Assembly: GCA_934045075.1 (NCBI GenBank)
Contig: OW203725.1
Coordinates: forward strand, 1,516,775 to 1,580,774
Source: Yponomeuta sedellus
Lineage: Eukaryota > Arthropoda > Insecta > Lepidoptera > Yponomeutidae
Length of the DNA stretch: 64,000 nt
Reading direction: 5' to 3'
Shown here: positions 32,845 through 43,425 of the stretch, piece by piece
How positions within the stretch are numbered: the first letter of the stretch is position 1
Layout of the letters: each line of letters starts with the position of its first letter
Translations under genes and position numbers: made by a program
The notes under the pieces: model-generated
Told to the model about the DNA's origin: nothing
The model's input: the letters and a program-made list of their open reading frames with translations, nothing else
The model's database searches: none

Positions 32845-33290
32845 CTAAGGATTTCCGCAAAGTAACGCCTGATTCTATACAGCATTTAACATGCGTCTTC
32901 ATCTCTAACAATGTTTCCCTAGACAATGTAAAGTCTAGGTCAGCAGGCTAGCTAAGCTTAGCACCTTACACATCGCTTTGTGTGTTGGCCCACTATTTCT
33001 AGTAAATGTAGCTGTAGGTAGTATTTACAACAAACTATAAATATCCAGAAGCTCCTATTCATGTACCTACTGAGGTATTTGCTTAGTAGAATTCTTGTGA
33101 TGTTTCCCTTAAGGCTGTTCTTACGACGAGTATTCGGTCTTGCTCGTACATTTTTTTGTGATTGTAATAACAATAGTAGGTACCTATTCTGATAAATGTG
33201 GTTTGATAGATAGTAAAATTCAATATTTTACCCATTGATGTTAACATTGCTGGCATTTAAACAAGAGCTGTATTTTGTAATTTAAAAGAA
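32845..33290. other. No gene seen
   Basis: AT-rich sequence; the ORF at 32958-33173 (minus) has no motif. Confidence 0.4.
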
Positions 33291-33495
33291 GTCAAAGAAT
33301 GACGGTTTACGAGGATAATTATTATAACACAATCATAGAATAACTACTAGACGCCACATACATTATTTTTCCATTTTAATCAGCCTACGACATATTCTCA
33401 CAACTACCAAATATGCCAAACAAAATGTAAAAAAATTATAAAAATCGGTGAAGCCGCTTAGAAAGAGTTCGATAACAAACACTGACACTATATTT
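33290..33495 (+). repeat. Dispersed repeat, copy 1
   Basis: Blocks 'acgaggataattattataac', 'acatacattatttttccatt' and 'aatcggtgaagccgcttaga' recur in the same order at 39375-39560, with about 25% difference by eye. No coding capacity. Confidence 0.65.
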
Positions 33496-33790
33496 ATCTT
33501 ATTCGTTTTGTTGCACTAACCCGTGCTAAGGACAACTTTAAAAACCTATTTAGAAGTTAAAAACTCCACCCGTGCCGGGACTCGAACCCGCTACCTCTGG
33601 CTAACCGTGCCAGCGCTCTCCCAACCGAGCTAATGGGCAAGTACCGGCAACAGGGAAATTTCGAATCTCTTTACAATATTGTCTGTATTATTTACAGGCA
33701 GCGACATCTGGCTGAAGTAATTTGCATCACTTGCAGCCCCGAGTACGTACTTTTACCTATTTTTAGCCTCTAAATAGGTTATTATATTTA
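33496..33790 (-). repeat. tRNA-SINE family A copy with inverted end
   Basis: Minus-oriented full module (33568-33640). After the outer blocks it ends with 'tttttagcctctaaatagg', which is the body block in plus orientation, so the two ends are inverted relative to each other. Confidence 0.8.
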
Positions 33791-34170
33791 TCGGTCTACC
33801 AGATATTTATCGGATAATATTCAAGAAAAAATTATTATATTGGGGCCCAACGAAGATAAAGGATACAGGCAGCGCTGGAAGAAGCTACCCTTCTACGCTC
33901 TTCTATGACGCACTCTGTAATCAAACGGCGGAAGTGTCACTTTCCCACGGTACCCGTCCGCGTGACCTTCTGTCTTAATTTAGTTGTTGTGGTTTCAGTA
34001 ATGCGACGTGCCATCTGTCCGATGCTTGACCTAAGCCAAATTGAGCTGGCGAAAGATCATCCAAGCAGCCGCCAACTTTCGCTTTTATGAAGGAAAAATT
34101 GCATTTGCTATCTTCACAAAGACTTTGGCAGAATGAGAAAGGATACCACGGAAAGTAATTGGATTAGGTG
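33791..34170. other. No gene seen
   Basis: Short ORF at 33905-34090 without motif. Confidence 0.35.
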
Positions 34171-34172
34171 TA

Positions 34173-35049
34173 TGAGGAGGGATCAAAAAGTAGTGAGAAT
34201 GAGATAGAATATAATGACTATTGATAATTTATATTTCTACTTAGTCTCCGAGTCTCTCTACACATCGAGTCCTGCGCTTTTCCAAGGCTTCAATCTCAAG
34301 GCTTCAGCCGATGCCAAGGCACGAATCTTCTTCGGGGTCGGTGATGACGACCGTATCCATTGCAAAGATTGCTGTTTTGTCTCCGGATCAAAATCATGGA
34401 CCCATGTTTCGTCCATGGTCACGAAACGAGACAAAAAAAAAATCAGAATGTTCTTGAAACTAGTCCAACAATATCTTCGTAATGTCAAGTCGATTTTGTT
34501 TCTGACTGTCGGTTAACACTCCCGGCACCCATCTTGCGGAGACTTTTCTCATATTTAAAGGTTGTTTCAATATGGGTTGAATACTTCCATATGAAATGCA
34601 CGGTTCTTGAATTAAGTATCCGGTGGCAACTCGTCTATCGCTCAATACAATTTTCTCGACTTTCGCAAGATTTTCTTGGATGACTGACGTCAATGGACGG
34701 CCACAACGATGTTCGTCTTCCGTACTCGTTCTCCTTACTTTAAATTGCGAAGCCCATCTTGTGACAGTGGAATACGGCGGAGCAGATTCTCCTGATGCTG
34801 CCTCCAAATCACAATGAATCTCTTGCGTCGTTATTTTTTTTAAATAACGGCTCGCACTTCATTTTTCTCCATTTTCGAGAACACGTTCCGACACAAAGGA
34901 AACAAATGACTACATTCAGAAAAAAACAAAATAGAATCGAAGATTTTTTTCTTTATTAATATTACAAATATGTATCCTGAGCTATGCCTGCCAGTATGTA
35001 TTCTTACCAATGAGTATGAGACGTTCTCACTACTTTTTGAACCCCCTCG
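34173..35049 (-). mobile_element. Mariner-like transposon with TA duplications, degenerate
   Basis: 877 bp. The left end tgaggagggatcaaaaagta and the right end (inverted) cgagggggttcaaaaagtag form terminal repeats of about 28 bp with a few mismatches. TA lies on both sides (34171-34172 and 35050-35051). Intact mariners are about 1.3 kb, so roughly a third is missing, mainly from the second half of the transposase. Confidence 0.85.
34258..34872 (-). pseudogene. Mariner transposase remnant
   Basis: ATG at 34872 (MEKNEVRAVI) is followed within ten codons by a stop. A long frame then reads SAPPYSTVTRWASQF (HTH), RCGRPLT and ILKQPLNMRKVSARWVP to about 34460. A second frame has RFVTMDETWVHDFDPETKQQ, with the first catalytic Asp of the mariner D,D34D core. 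The sequence after SPTPKK is lost, including the other two Asp. It has at least one stop, one frameshift and one deletion, so it is inactive. Mariner transposases cut and paste at TA. Confidence 0.88.
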
Positions 35050-36357
35050 TAGTCACTAATTTATAAAGAGCAGATAAATTGATAGAGGACACTTTATTGT
35101 TCAACCAGAAAAAAAAACAGAATTTAAATTAAATTTTCTTAAATCTAAGAATGTTATTCAATTGGTGGTGCCATCGCTTGAAGCGACCTCTTCCAGACAA
35201 ACTTCGGATGGAGTCAATGGCAGGAAGAATAATAGTCGGATGAAGTACTCGTAGGTACTAGATTTGTAGATTAGTAACTACGAGTATATTATTTTTAAAG
35301 CACTAACCCGTGCTAAAGACAATTTTAAAAACCTATTTAGAAGTTAAAAATTGCTAAATAAACTACGAGTACTATGGAAATCAGCGGGTGTTAAAGCACA
35401 GAGTTACCTTTAAATTCGCAATTCCTAAAATATGCCAGAGCTTTTCTTTGACTTCTCAATTTGTTCTACAACTTTTTTTGTTTTTTTTTTATATCACCAT
35501 TTTTCATATGGAACTTCTTTCAGTTTGATAGTAGGAGGTCACTTGCTAAAACCGCATGCGACGAATTCAGATATCCCTGGAAACATTGAAGCAATAATTT
35601 CGATGATAAGTAATCGAAGTTTAAACCGTTCCAAACATCAAAATAATTTAATTAACTAAGCCGGGGTCAAGGCAAAGCCTCATAAGCAAGAATAATCATA
35701 ATAATCTTTGCGGTTCGAACGTCTAATGCAATTGACGTGGGCTTCATGTGCGCAACGCTCTATTTGTTCAATCAATTGCTTGTTGATTAGTCCGTTTGCC
35801 TGTTTGCGGTCTAGGCTAGGCATTGCGGCTTATTGACTGCGTCATGTGGACTATGCGTCGTGGGCCATAGACCACAAATTGCGTTTTTAAATAGTCTGTG
35901 GTGGAAACTTTATAAGGAAAATACGTAACCACAGATTAACTAAAACGCGTCGGGGAGTGTTATAGTGGAATTATGTTTTTATAAGGCCGTGAGGTTAGTA
36001 CGTAACGTACGTCGGCCCCTAGCGGGAATCAAACCCACGATAATCAGAATGGAAGGCGCGAAATCTCTGCCATGGTAATCAGACGTGATACAGCTGGATC
36101 ATCAAGGCAGTCGTCTTCGAGGATCTTTTTACAAATCCAAATACAAGTGCCCTAAGCGAGAATCGAAGCTACGACCTCTGTCTTAGTAGTCAAACGTTTC
36201 GACCTAACAAGAACGTTTACAACATCCTTGCGTCCAAAAGGTAGTCAGTGTATCTAGTGAAATAATTATAATGAAATTATCACTTGTCTGACACTTTCGT
36301 CAACATTAAGATAATATGCTAATTATATTTTTATATTATTTCTGTGTACAATAAAGG
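35050..36357. other. Repeat debris, no gene
   Basis: Positions 35285-35352 are the head and body of a tRNA-SINE family A fragment (minus). 35884-35985 pairs with 12365-12475. The ORF at 35432-35659 has no motif. Confidence 0.4.
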
Positions 36358-36960
36358 ATTATACTATTTTTATTTTTAATGCACTAACCGGTGCTAAGCA
36401 CACTTTTAAAAACATATTTAGAGGCTAAAAACTCCACCCATGCCGGGACTCGAACCCGCGACCTCTGGCTATCCGTGCCAGCTCTCTTACCAACTGAGCT
36501 AATGGGCGACTCACCGGTATCAGTGAAATTTCGAACCTCTTAACACTACTCTCTGTATTACGTACAGGCAGCGACATCTGGCTTAAGTAAATTGCATCAC
36601 TTACAGCCCGACTACCTACTTTGCAGTTAGGTTTTTACATCGGAATGATATCACTGTATTCACATGATTATACTATTTTTATTTTTAATTCACTAACCCG
36701 TGCTAAGGACAATTTTAAAAACCTATTTAGAGGCTAAAATCTCCACCTATGCCGGGACTCGAGCCCGCGACCTCTGGCTATCCGTGCCAGCGCTCTTTCC
36801 AACTGAGCTAATGGGCGACTCACCGGCGTCAGTGAATTTTCGAACCTCTTTACACTACTCTCTGTATTACGTACAGGCAGCGACATCTGGCTTAAGTTAA
36901 TTGCATCAATAACAGCTCCGACTACCTACTTGGCAGTTACGTTTTTCAAGGATCAAGTTT
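36358..36960 (-). repeat. Two tandem tRNA-SINE family A copies
   Basis: Two minus-oriented copies head to tail, each about 305 bp (36358-36662 and 36663-36960). Each has a complete tRNA-like module (36437-36508 and 36750-36820). The copies are about 90% alike by eye. Confidence 0.85.
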
Positions 36961-37649
36961 GATTTCAAAACTCTCCTTCAGACAAAGTTAAACACTAGAT
37001 ATGCTTCGTCTGGATAGTAACATTTGTTGACTGTTTAAAGCCGGTTTACGTCTCGAATGTTTCGTTAATCTAGATCAGTCTAGTGATTCGTAAAGTGAGT
37101 TCCTATTAAATAGATAGCAGCGCCCCCTGCAGTACAATTCCACTAAACTGCGATCCCCAACCCGCATGCCCAGCGTGGGGAAAATGGGCATTACCCCCCA
37201 ATGATGGCACAACCTTGCGCTATGGCGCTCATTAGGGGAGGGCTATGTCCAGCAGTGGACTAATATAGCCTGAAGAAGAAGAAGGTAGCGACTGATGTTC
37301 TGAGGAAAGATGGTCAGAGTAGTGCTTTATCCCGCTTTCTTTTTCTCCACTACACTACGGCCCATGGATGTTTTCTATGGCCCGAAGGCAGTGGTTCACA
37401 TTGTACATTGACATTCAGCAGACAGAAGATAAATTATTTACGTTGAAATAAATAAATAGAAAAATGTTTTTATTTCCGTGGATTTCATGACAATGATGTC
37501 GCTGAATCATTGTATTTTTTTGTCTCTGTTAAATAATTTCTCAGCTACAAATATAATTTTGGATCAATGTTATGGGATAGTCGCGAAGCTTCAGCGGCTT
37601 AAAGCTTCAATATATTAATACTTTAGGTACCAAGTTTGGTTTTTTTGGG
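36961..37649. other. Repeat debris
   Basis: Positions 37150-37285 are a 'ccactgctggacatagcc'-family copy (plus strand shows aggggagggctatgtccagc). 37290-37450 is a repeat also found at 39655-39755 and 40725-40870 (ctacggcccgaagg, ttgacattcagca, acgttgaaataaa). No gene. Confidence 0.5.
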
Positions 37650-37745
37650 CACGTTTTCTCCAAAATGATCTTGAAATGGACACCTAGTTTAACTTGTAAC
37701 GGTCATTAATTCGCAGTTTCTGTGTTAATTTGAATAAAATTTTTT
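37650..37745 (+). repeat. 3' tail of the Jockey-like element
   Basis: 'ttctccaaaatgatcttgaa', 'atggacacctagtttaactt' and 'cattaattcgcagtttctgt' match 52645-52745. 3' end only. Confidence 0.8.
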
Positions 37746-38446
37746 GATTAGATTTGATGTTTTGATATGGTTTTATTCATTACTAGCTGACTCAGCAAAC
37801 TTCTTACCGCCTACCATAGATAATTAATTTTTTTCTCTCCGTAAGAACCATCCTCGTACTTCAAGGAATATACAAAAAAAAAGAATTAGCGAAATCGGTT
37901 CAGCTGCTCTCGAGATCTGCGCTTACCAACACATTCAGCGATTCATTTTTATATTATAGATAAGAAAAACATGTTTACGTAATGAACATGTTTGTAGAAC
38001 GTAGAAATGTTGTGTTTCATAGCCTTAAAATTTCAGTAACCTCTGGTCTAGAGCACATAAATTTAATTCTTTTCTTCTGTAGCCTATACGTGTCCCACTG
38101 CAGAGCACATGCCTTCTCTCAGAGAAATGGTATGGGCTTAATTTCCACGCGTGACCATCCCGGTATGGGATTCAACACAGGTATGTATATAGCCATAGAG
38201 TATAATAAGTCTGGATATAGCTCAGACACTTAGGTTTTCTCACGATGTTTTCCTTTACAATTAGCGAGTGGTATTGCGACTACAACTTCACAAATGTACG
38301 TAACGTAAAACAAAGGCATTGGTACGACCCGGATTCGAATCCACGACCGGGAGGTAAAGTGATGTGAGGCCTCACATTATAAACTTACCCAATGTGAGGT
38401 TATACCGCTGCGCTATCACCGTAGCCGACCAATGAAATAAATAATT
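37746..38446. repeat. Dispersed lepidopteran repeats
   Basis: Positions 37782-37962 (tagctgactcagcaaacttc ... tttttatattatagat) are a common repeat. 38075-38160 and 38225-38430 belong to the ACGATGTTTTCCTTCAC family, the latter with a degenerate tRNA-like module (cattggtacgacccggattc). Confidence 0.55.
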
Positions 38447-38645
38447 GACGGCCTCTGTGGCGCAGCGGTCGGGCATCTGCCTACCATGCAAGGGGTCCCG
38501 GATTCGATCCCCGGCTGGGAACAAAAAACCCCAGGTCTTGGATGTTTACATGTTTGTGATGTCTTTGTTTCTGGCTACACAGGGTATCCTAGTGTGGGGC
38601 CAGAAGCAATGTATGTGTTTGTATGTAAATGTTATGTTATGTTAA
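38447..38645 (+). repeat. tRNA-SINE family B, full copy
   Basis: Head 'cctctgtggcgcagcggtcg', anticodon region 'ctgcctaccatgcaaggggt' and B box 'ggattcgatccccggc'. The body 'ccaggtcttggatgtttaca' and tail 'agggtatcctagtgtggggc' follow, ending 'atgtatgtg'. Confidence 0.85.
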
Positions 38646-39220
38646 ATAAATGTTAATTTCAAGCAATGAGCTGTGAAAACCCCATCCATTTTATACAATA
38701 ATAAAAGAAAAATGTTTATCAAAATGCTATAAGTATTAAATTTCAACGCATTTCGACGAGCTTTTGTAATATAAATTACCTAAAACGTTGTATCAATTGT
38801 AAAGCGTTATTAAAGTAACCTCGGTGCAATTATGTAATTGAAAAGAATAGGTCGTTACGAGAACATGACAATAATAATGCAATATCCACTTACAACATTC
38901 AATTATCTGTTTAGTGAGACAAATCTTGTTACTATTCTATTAGTTCACTTTTACAACTGCAATTTTGTTAATTTAATTTAGACTTTACTACTTCGAAATA
39001 CGACGTTTGAATAAAAATATAGCAACGCGCTTGACGGACCAATATAGGGCGGATGTTACATGAAAGCTTGTTTCTAATCTTGTCAGTTTATAATGTTGTT
39101 TTGTTATAGAATATAATTTCTGTGTGTTTGCTCTATCAGCATTTGGGTTCATTCTTTGGCCTAACTATAGTACTATAATTTGGCCAAACAAAAGGTGTTT
39201 TGTAATATAAAATAACTCTA
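38646..39220. other. No gene seen
   Basis: AT-rich sequence without recognisable features. Confidence 0.4.
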
Positions 39221-39372
39221 ATGCCGGCGCTAGACAGAAGTTCAAACAAGTGATCACATAAGTGTCCACATGTGTGGCACGGACATATGTTACTATTGTC
39301 ACATAAAATGTCCGTGCCACACATGTGCACACTTATGTGATCACTTGTTTGAACTCTGCCTGGCGCCGGCAT
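39221..39372. mobile_element. Hairpin MITE, 66-bp near-perfect arms
   Basis: Arms from atgccggcgctagacagaag (left) to its complement ending gcgccggcat (right), with only about four mismatches and a loop of about 20 bases. Transcribed RNA would form a long hairpin. No coding capacity and no clear target duplication. Confidence 0.88.
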
Positions 39373-39374
39373 AA

Positions 39375-39560
39375 GAATAACGGTGTATAACGAGGATCAT
39401 TATTATAAAACAATCGTAAGAATTACTAGGCCCCGCGTACATTGTTTTGCCATATTAACTTGCCTACAGCCTATTCTCAAACCTACCAACAACACAGAAA
39501 AAATATATAGAATTCGGTGAAGATGGGCCAGTTTGGTAACAAGCACTGTGACATGACATT
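39375..39560 (+). repeat. Dispersed repeat, copy 2
   Basis: Partner of 33290-33495: 'acgaggatcattattataaa', 'cgtacattgttttgccatat', 'attcggtgaagatgggccag'. Confidence 0.65.
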
Positions 39561-40453
39561 TTTATCAAGGTATTACATATTACTAACAAGTAAGCAAGAT
39601 ATTGGCTAATTCAATCATTAGTCGTCATAGGAAAATAGTTGACTGAGCTATTGGATAAAGATTACTACTTAACTACAATACTACGGCCCGAAGGTGCATT
39701 GACGTTCAGCAAACAGAATGTTTAAGTAATTTTTTACGATGAAATAAAAAAATAATGTGTTGTGCCAAGCTTTTGCTATGGAGATATTTTGAAATAGCGT
39801 AAAAAATACTAGTTCTTCCATACTAAGTTTCCACCCGCGGCATTAAAATGTAAGAAACAAGAATTAAAATTTATACAGGTAGTTTACTTCTTGCTGTAAA
39901 ATCAGTTTCCTCATAGTAAAGTTTCGTATTGAGCAGACTTCAATTCTCAAACACCCTGTATACAAGGATCATACCAAGGCAACCTAGCGAAGACAAACTA
40001 CACCTGCGCCGGCGCCTGTTTTATGCATCATTCGATATTATGCTGCCAGACTTGCGCAAGAGTAACTGTAAAGCCGAGACGCCGTTTTTACACAAAGTTG
40101 ATTGAACAGTAAATCGAGATACGGGCGCCTATTCGGATAAAAATGCAATCGATCGGGTTGTTTTACTACGGGCGATCATTTGTCAACCTGCTCGATTGAA
40201 GCGAGCGTTTATAAAATGTCGCAGGCAGTCTTGGTAGTTTTATAATCAATGAAACACATGATACTTTTTTACGACTAAGAAAACTACTTATAATAAAACA
40301 TTTTCTAATTGACTAATAGAACAGTCTGCTGCTCTAGTAAACTCATAGTCATAACATACAGCGGATAATATTGAACATACAACTTTCGTAAGCACAACAC
40401 AGACGACGACGTGAGACGAACAACCGACGACGCGAGCTCCGACTCTTCTCACC
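39561..40453. other. Upstream region of a possible gene
   Basis: Positions 39655-39755 are a dispersed repeat. From about 39990 the sequence becomes less AT-rich and repeat-free, as expected for a promoter and 5' UTR of the candidate exon at 40454. No TATA box was recognised with confidence. Confidence 0.3.
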
Positions 40454-41034
40454 ATGATTAAGCTCTGCGAATCGGAGCGAAACCTGGTCGGACTTTTCCG
40501 ATATAACAACACCCGTAAGTAGATCCGGACTAAGTCTAAAAAATATTGAACATTGTTATTTAACAGATTGTAAATGCTTTATGTTGAAACTTTTTTTTAT
40601 TTCTGTTTTCTATACCTATATATTATATAAATACTGTTGTACTCGTTTGGCGACACACAACAAACCACGAGCCATAATGAAAGCGGCTTGTAGTGTACTT
40701 TGTATTTGGTTTTAAGAAGATTTGAGAAAAGATGGTCAGAGTGGAGTTTTGTTTTCCGCTGCCTTTTTCTCCACTACAATACGGCCCGAAGGCGGCGGCT
40801 TACATTTTACATTGTACATTGACATTCAGCAAACAGAATGTAAATTCTTTACGTTGAAATAAAATGATTTAAATTTTGAATTTTTTTCAATTTGAATTTT
40901 CTCTTTCTACCAAGCAATTTTTCTGTTTCTAGAGTTCCAGCCATAAACTTCAACGCTCAGCCGGTGTAAACGCGGTCGCCTGCGACGGCCTTGCAAGGCT
41001 GTCATCCGTCGCAAAAGCACAACCTCCGCATAAG
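40454..41034 (+). CDS. Candidate first two exons of an unrecognised gene
   Basis: ATG at 40454 in a good context (ctcaccATG) opens 20 codons (MIKLCESERNLVGLFRYNNT) to a strong donor, CCC|GTAAGT at 40514/40515 (phase 1). The best matching acceptor is the cgctcag ending at 40960. From there the frame stays open for 25 codons (PGVNAVACDGLARLSSVAKA, PPHK) to a second donor, AAG|GTACGT after 41034. Other acceptors nearby (tttctag at 40932, ttccag at 40940) lead to quick stops. I do not recognise the protein. No later exon was found before the foldback element starts at 42760, which would then lie in an intron or beyond the gene. Exon 1 is the better supported of the two. Confidence 0.33.
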
Positions 41035-41517
41035 GTACGTCGGCTCATTTACCTTCCTAACAGGTGTAGGTAAGTATATGTACACTGGCTAAGTATGTGT
41101 AAACATTGCTGCTGCTATGCTTGAACCGCTCCTATTGCTCCTACAGCTTAGAGTGGAATTCAGATTGTCGGGATAAGCTCTGTCTGCCGTAGACGTTTTA
41201 ACGAACAAAAAAGGCAAACAAAAATATTGGGACAAAATATCACTTTATTCCGGATTCATTTACTAAGGAATTAAGAATTCAGGAATTATGAATTACCTAT
41301 TATTAATGTGTAGTGTTAGCTACGGGTGGACTGTATAAGAAAACTGAAGAGAAACTAAGGAAAACGCTAATAATAGATTTAATGGAAAATGTAGGCAAGC
41401 AAAATGGTATGAGACAGTGTGGTTGACAACTGTGACAGTAAAAACATAGAATAGTAAAAAGGAGGTGAAACTGTCTGCAACATGTAGTATTGATGAAAGT
41501 TTGGAACAAATATATTA
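41035..41517. other. No gene seen
   Basis: The ORF at 41303-41509 (minus) has no motif. Confidence 0.35.
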
Positions 41518-42050
41518 TTATACTATTTTTATTTTTAATGCACTAACCCGTGCTAAGGAACAAATTTAAAAACCTACGTAATACAGAGAATAGTGTAAAG
41601 AGGTTCGAAATTTCACTGATGCCGTGAGTCGCCCATTGGCTCAATTGGTAGAGCGCTGGCACGGATAGCCAGAGGTTGCGTGTTCGAATCCCGGCATGGG
41701 TGAAATTTTTAGCCTCTAAATAGGTTTTTAAATTTGTTCCTTAGCACGGGTTAGTGCATTAAAAATAAAAATAGTATAATCATGTGGGTACAGTGATATC
41801 TTTCCGATGTTAAACCTAACTGCAAAGTAGGTAGTCGGGGCTGTAAGTAATGCAATTTGCTTAAGTCAGATGTCGCTGCCTGTACGTAATACAGAGAATA
41901 GTGTAAAGAGGTTTGAAATTTCACTGATGCCGTGAGTCGCCCATTGGCTCAATTGGTAGAGCGCTGGCACGGATAGCCAGAGGTTGCGGGTTCGAATCCC
42001 GGCATGGGTGAAATTTTTAGCCTCTAAATAGGTTTTTAAATATATTATTA
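41518..42050 (+). repeat. tRNA-SINE family A dimer, intact
   Basis: Two tRNA-like modules (41628-41702 and 41937-42010) in tandem with the same linker. The first 50 bases (ttatactatttttattttta, then aatgcactaacccgtgctaa) reappear inverted at 41722-41780 after the first module. This is the empty-site equivalent of the SINE split by piggyBac at 8275/9396 (cttaagtcagatgtcgctgc at 41861). Confidence 0.87.
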
Positions 42051-42750
42051 TAACAGAGATCGAAGCTTCTCAATGTTGTCTTGTCAGTAGATATTTTTTT
42101 GTATTTCCGTTAACAGTTCGAAGATGATCGTTTTTTGTACCCGGTACTTCATGCGATGTTTTTGGGTTCGATATGTTTATGGATGAATATTAGATTTAGT
42201 TATATGTATATTGAACGGGTTAATCGCGATTATTGGTTAGGTAAAACGTAATTACCTTATACCTGTGTATGAGTATCGCAATTCATTAAGAAATAATATT
42301 AGATTTATCACGTAAGTATTATTTCCTTTCTTGTGTGTACCATAAATCTATGTTTCTATCTAATTATTTCATAGAAAAAATATCTTAATTAGCTAACAAG
42401 GTGTTGAACGCTCACAAAACCGAGTAAAAAACGTTGGAACAGGTAACAGAGTACAATACTATTTTCTTGTTATTCAAATTGCAATTTGACGCCTTTTCTA
42501 AGGATCTAATCAACCCGTCGTGAATTATTATGAAAACAGTAGCAATTAGGTACTAATGCAACACAAAGTCACGGCTACAATGCTTGTTAAATTATTCAAA
42601 AATTTGTAGAAAATAAATTTTATTGCAGCAATTAAACAACAACTTATACAGAAATAACCGTTAGGAAAGACAGACGACGGACAGGTCTAGGTAGTCGTAA
42701 AGATTCACGCGCGTGTACGGATTAACATAAAAATGCATAATGATGATGCA
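42051..42750. other. No gene seen
   Basis: AT-rich flank of the foldback element. On the minus strand a frame is open from the insertion point to TAA near 42663 (see findings). Confidence 0.4.
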
Positions 42751-42759
42751 CGTTGCCGC
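42751..42759. repeat. Target site duplication, left copy (9 bp)
   Basis: CGTTGCCGC, identical to 63787-63795, immediately outside both ends of the foldback element. Confidence 0.85.
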
Positions 42760-43425
42760 ATGTCAGTGAACTTAGCAGATCATTGTCCAGCAGATCAAGA
42801 AAAAATGAGAGTTCTTGTCGCATGCAGCAGAGTTCTATAGTTCCTGATAGGTCTCAGAAATAGTTCTGGCGTTTTGTCCTTAAAAAAACTTAATTGAAAA
42901 AATGATCTGCTAACTTCCCGTAGCAGATCATTTCGCAGCAAATCAAAAACAAATGAGAGTTCTCGCAGCATGCAGTTGAGTTCTACAGTTCCTGATACTT
43001 TTTAGAAATAGTTCTAGTGATTTTACCCAAAAAAAATCAGTTGACAAAATGATCTGCTAACTTCCAGTAGCAGAGCACTTCGCAGAAAATCATAAATAAA
43101 TGCGCGTTTTCGGCATATTAACGTATGCCTTATAGTTCCTTATACATTTCAGGAATAGTTCTGTATTAGAATTCAAATAACAGCAGCTCATGTACTTAAG
43201 CTTAAAAGTCGAAACATACAATTTTCATCGACACAAATAATTTTATCAAACTCTGGACACAGAACCCTTAAGTTTTTAACAAACCTGTACAGAACTAAAT
43301 TTTAAAACTTTAATAGAACAAGAACTGACGAAAATGTGCAAGAGCAACATACCAATACGTTTCGGAACTCGAAAAATAGAATATTATTTATTTTCAATTA
43401 TATATGGGCACTCAGAGAACAGAAC
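42760..43425 (+). repeat. Outer domain of the left foldback arm
   Basis: Non-array terminal region, inverted counterpart of about 63130-63786. Contains the site AGCAGATCA or its complement repeatedly (42774, 42789, 42903, 42922, 43050). Two sites form a 12-bp hairpin, aatgatctgcta at 42901 with its complement at 42921. The next pair near 43049-43077 is a degenerate version. These look like terminal transposase-binding sites. Confidence 0.8.

Noticed and set aside
41628..42010. tRNA genes (clover-leaf modules here and at about 15 other places)
   Set aside because: All sit inside the repeated SINE body, position 33 of the anticodon loop is C, the T stem has a mismatch, and many copies are truncated. 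They are tRNA-derived SINE heads.
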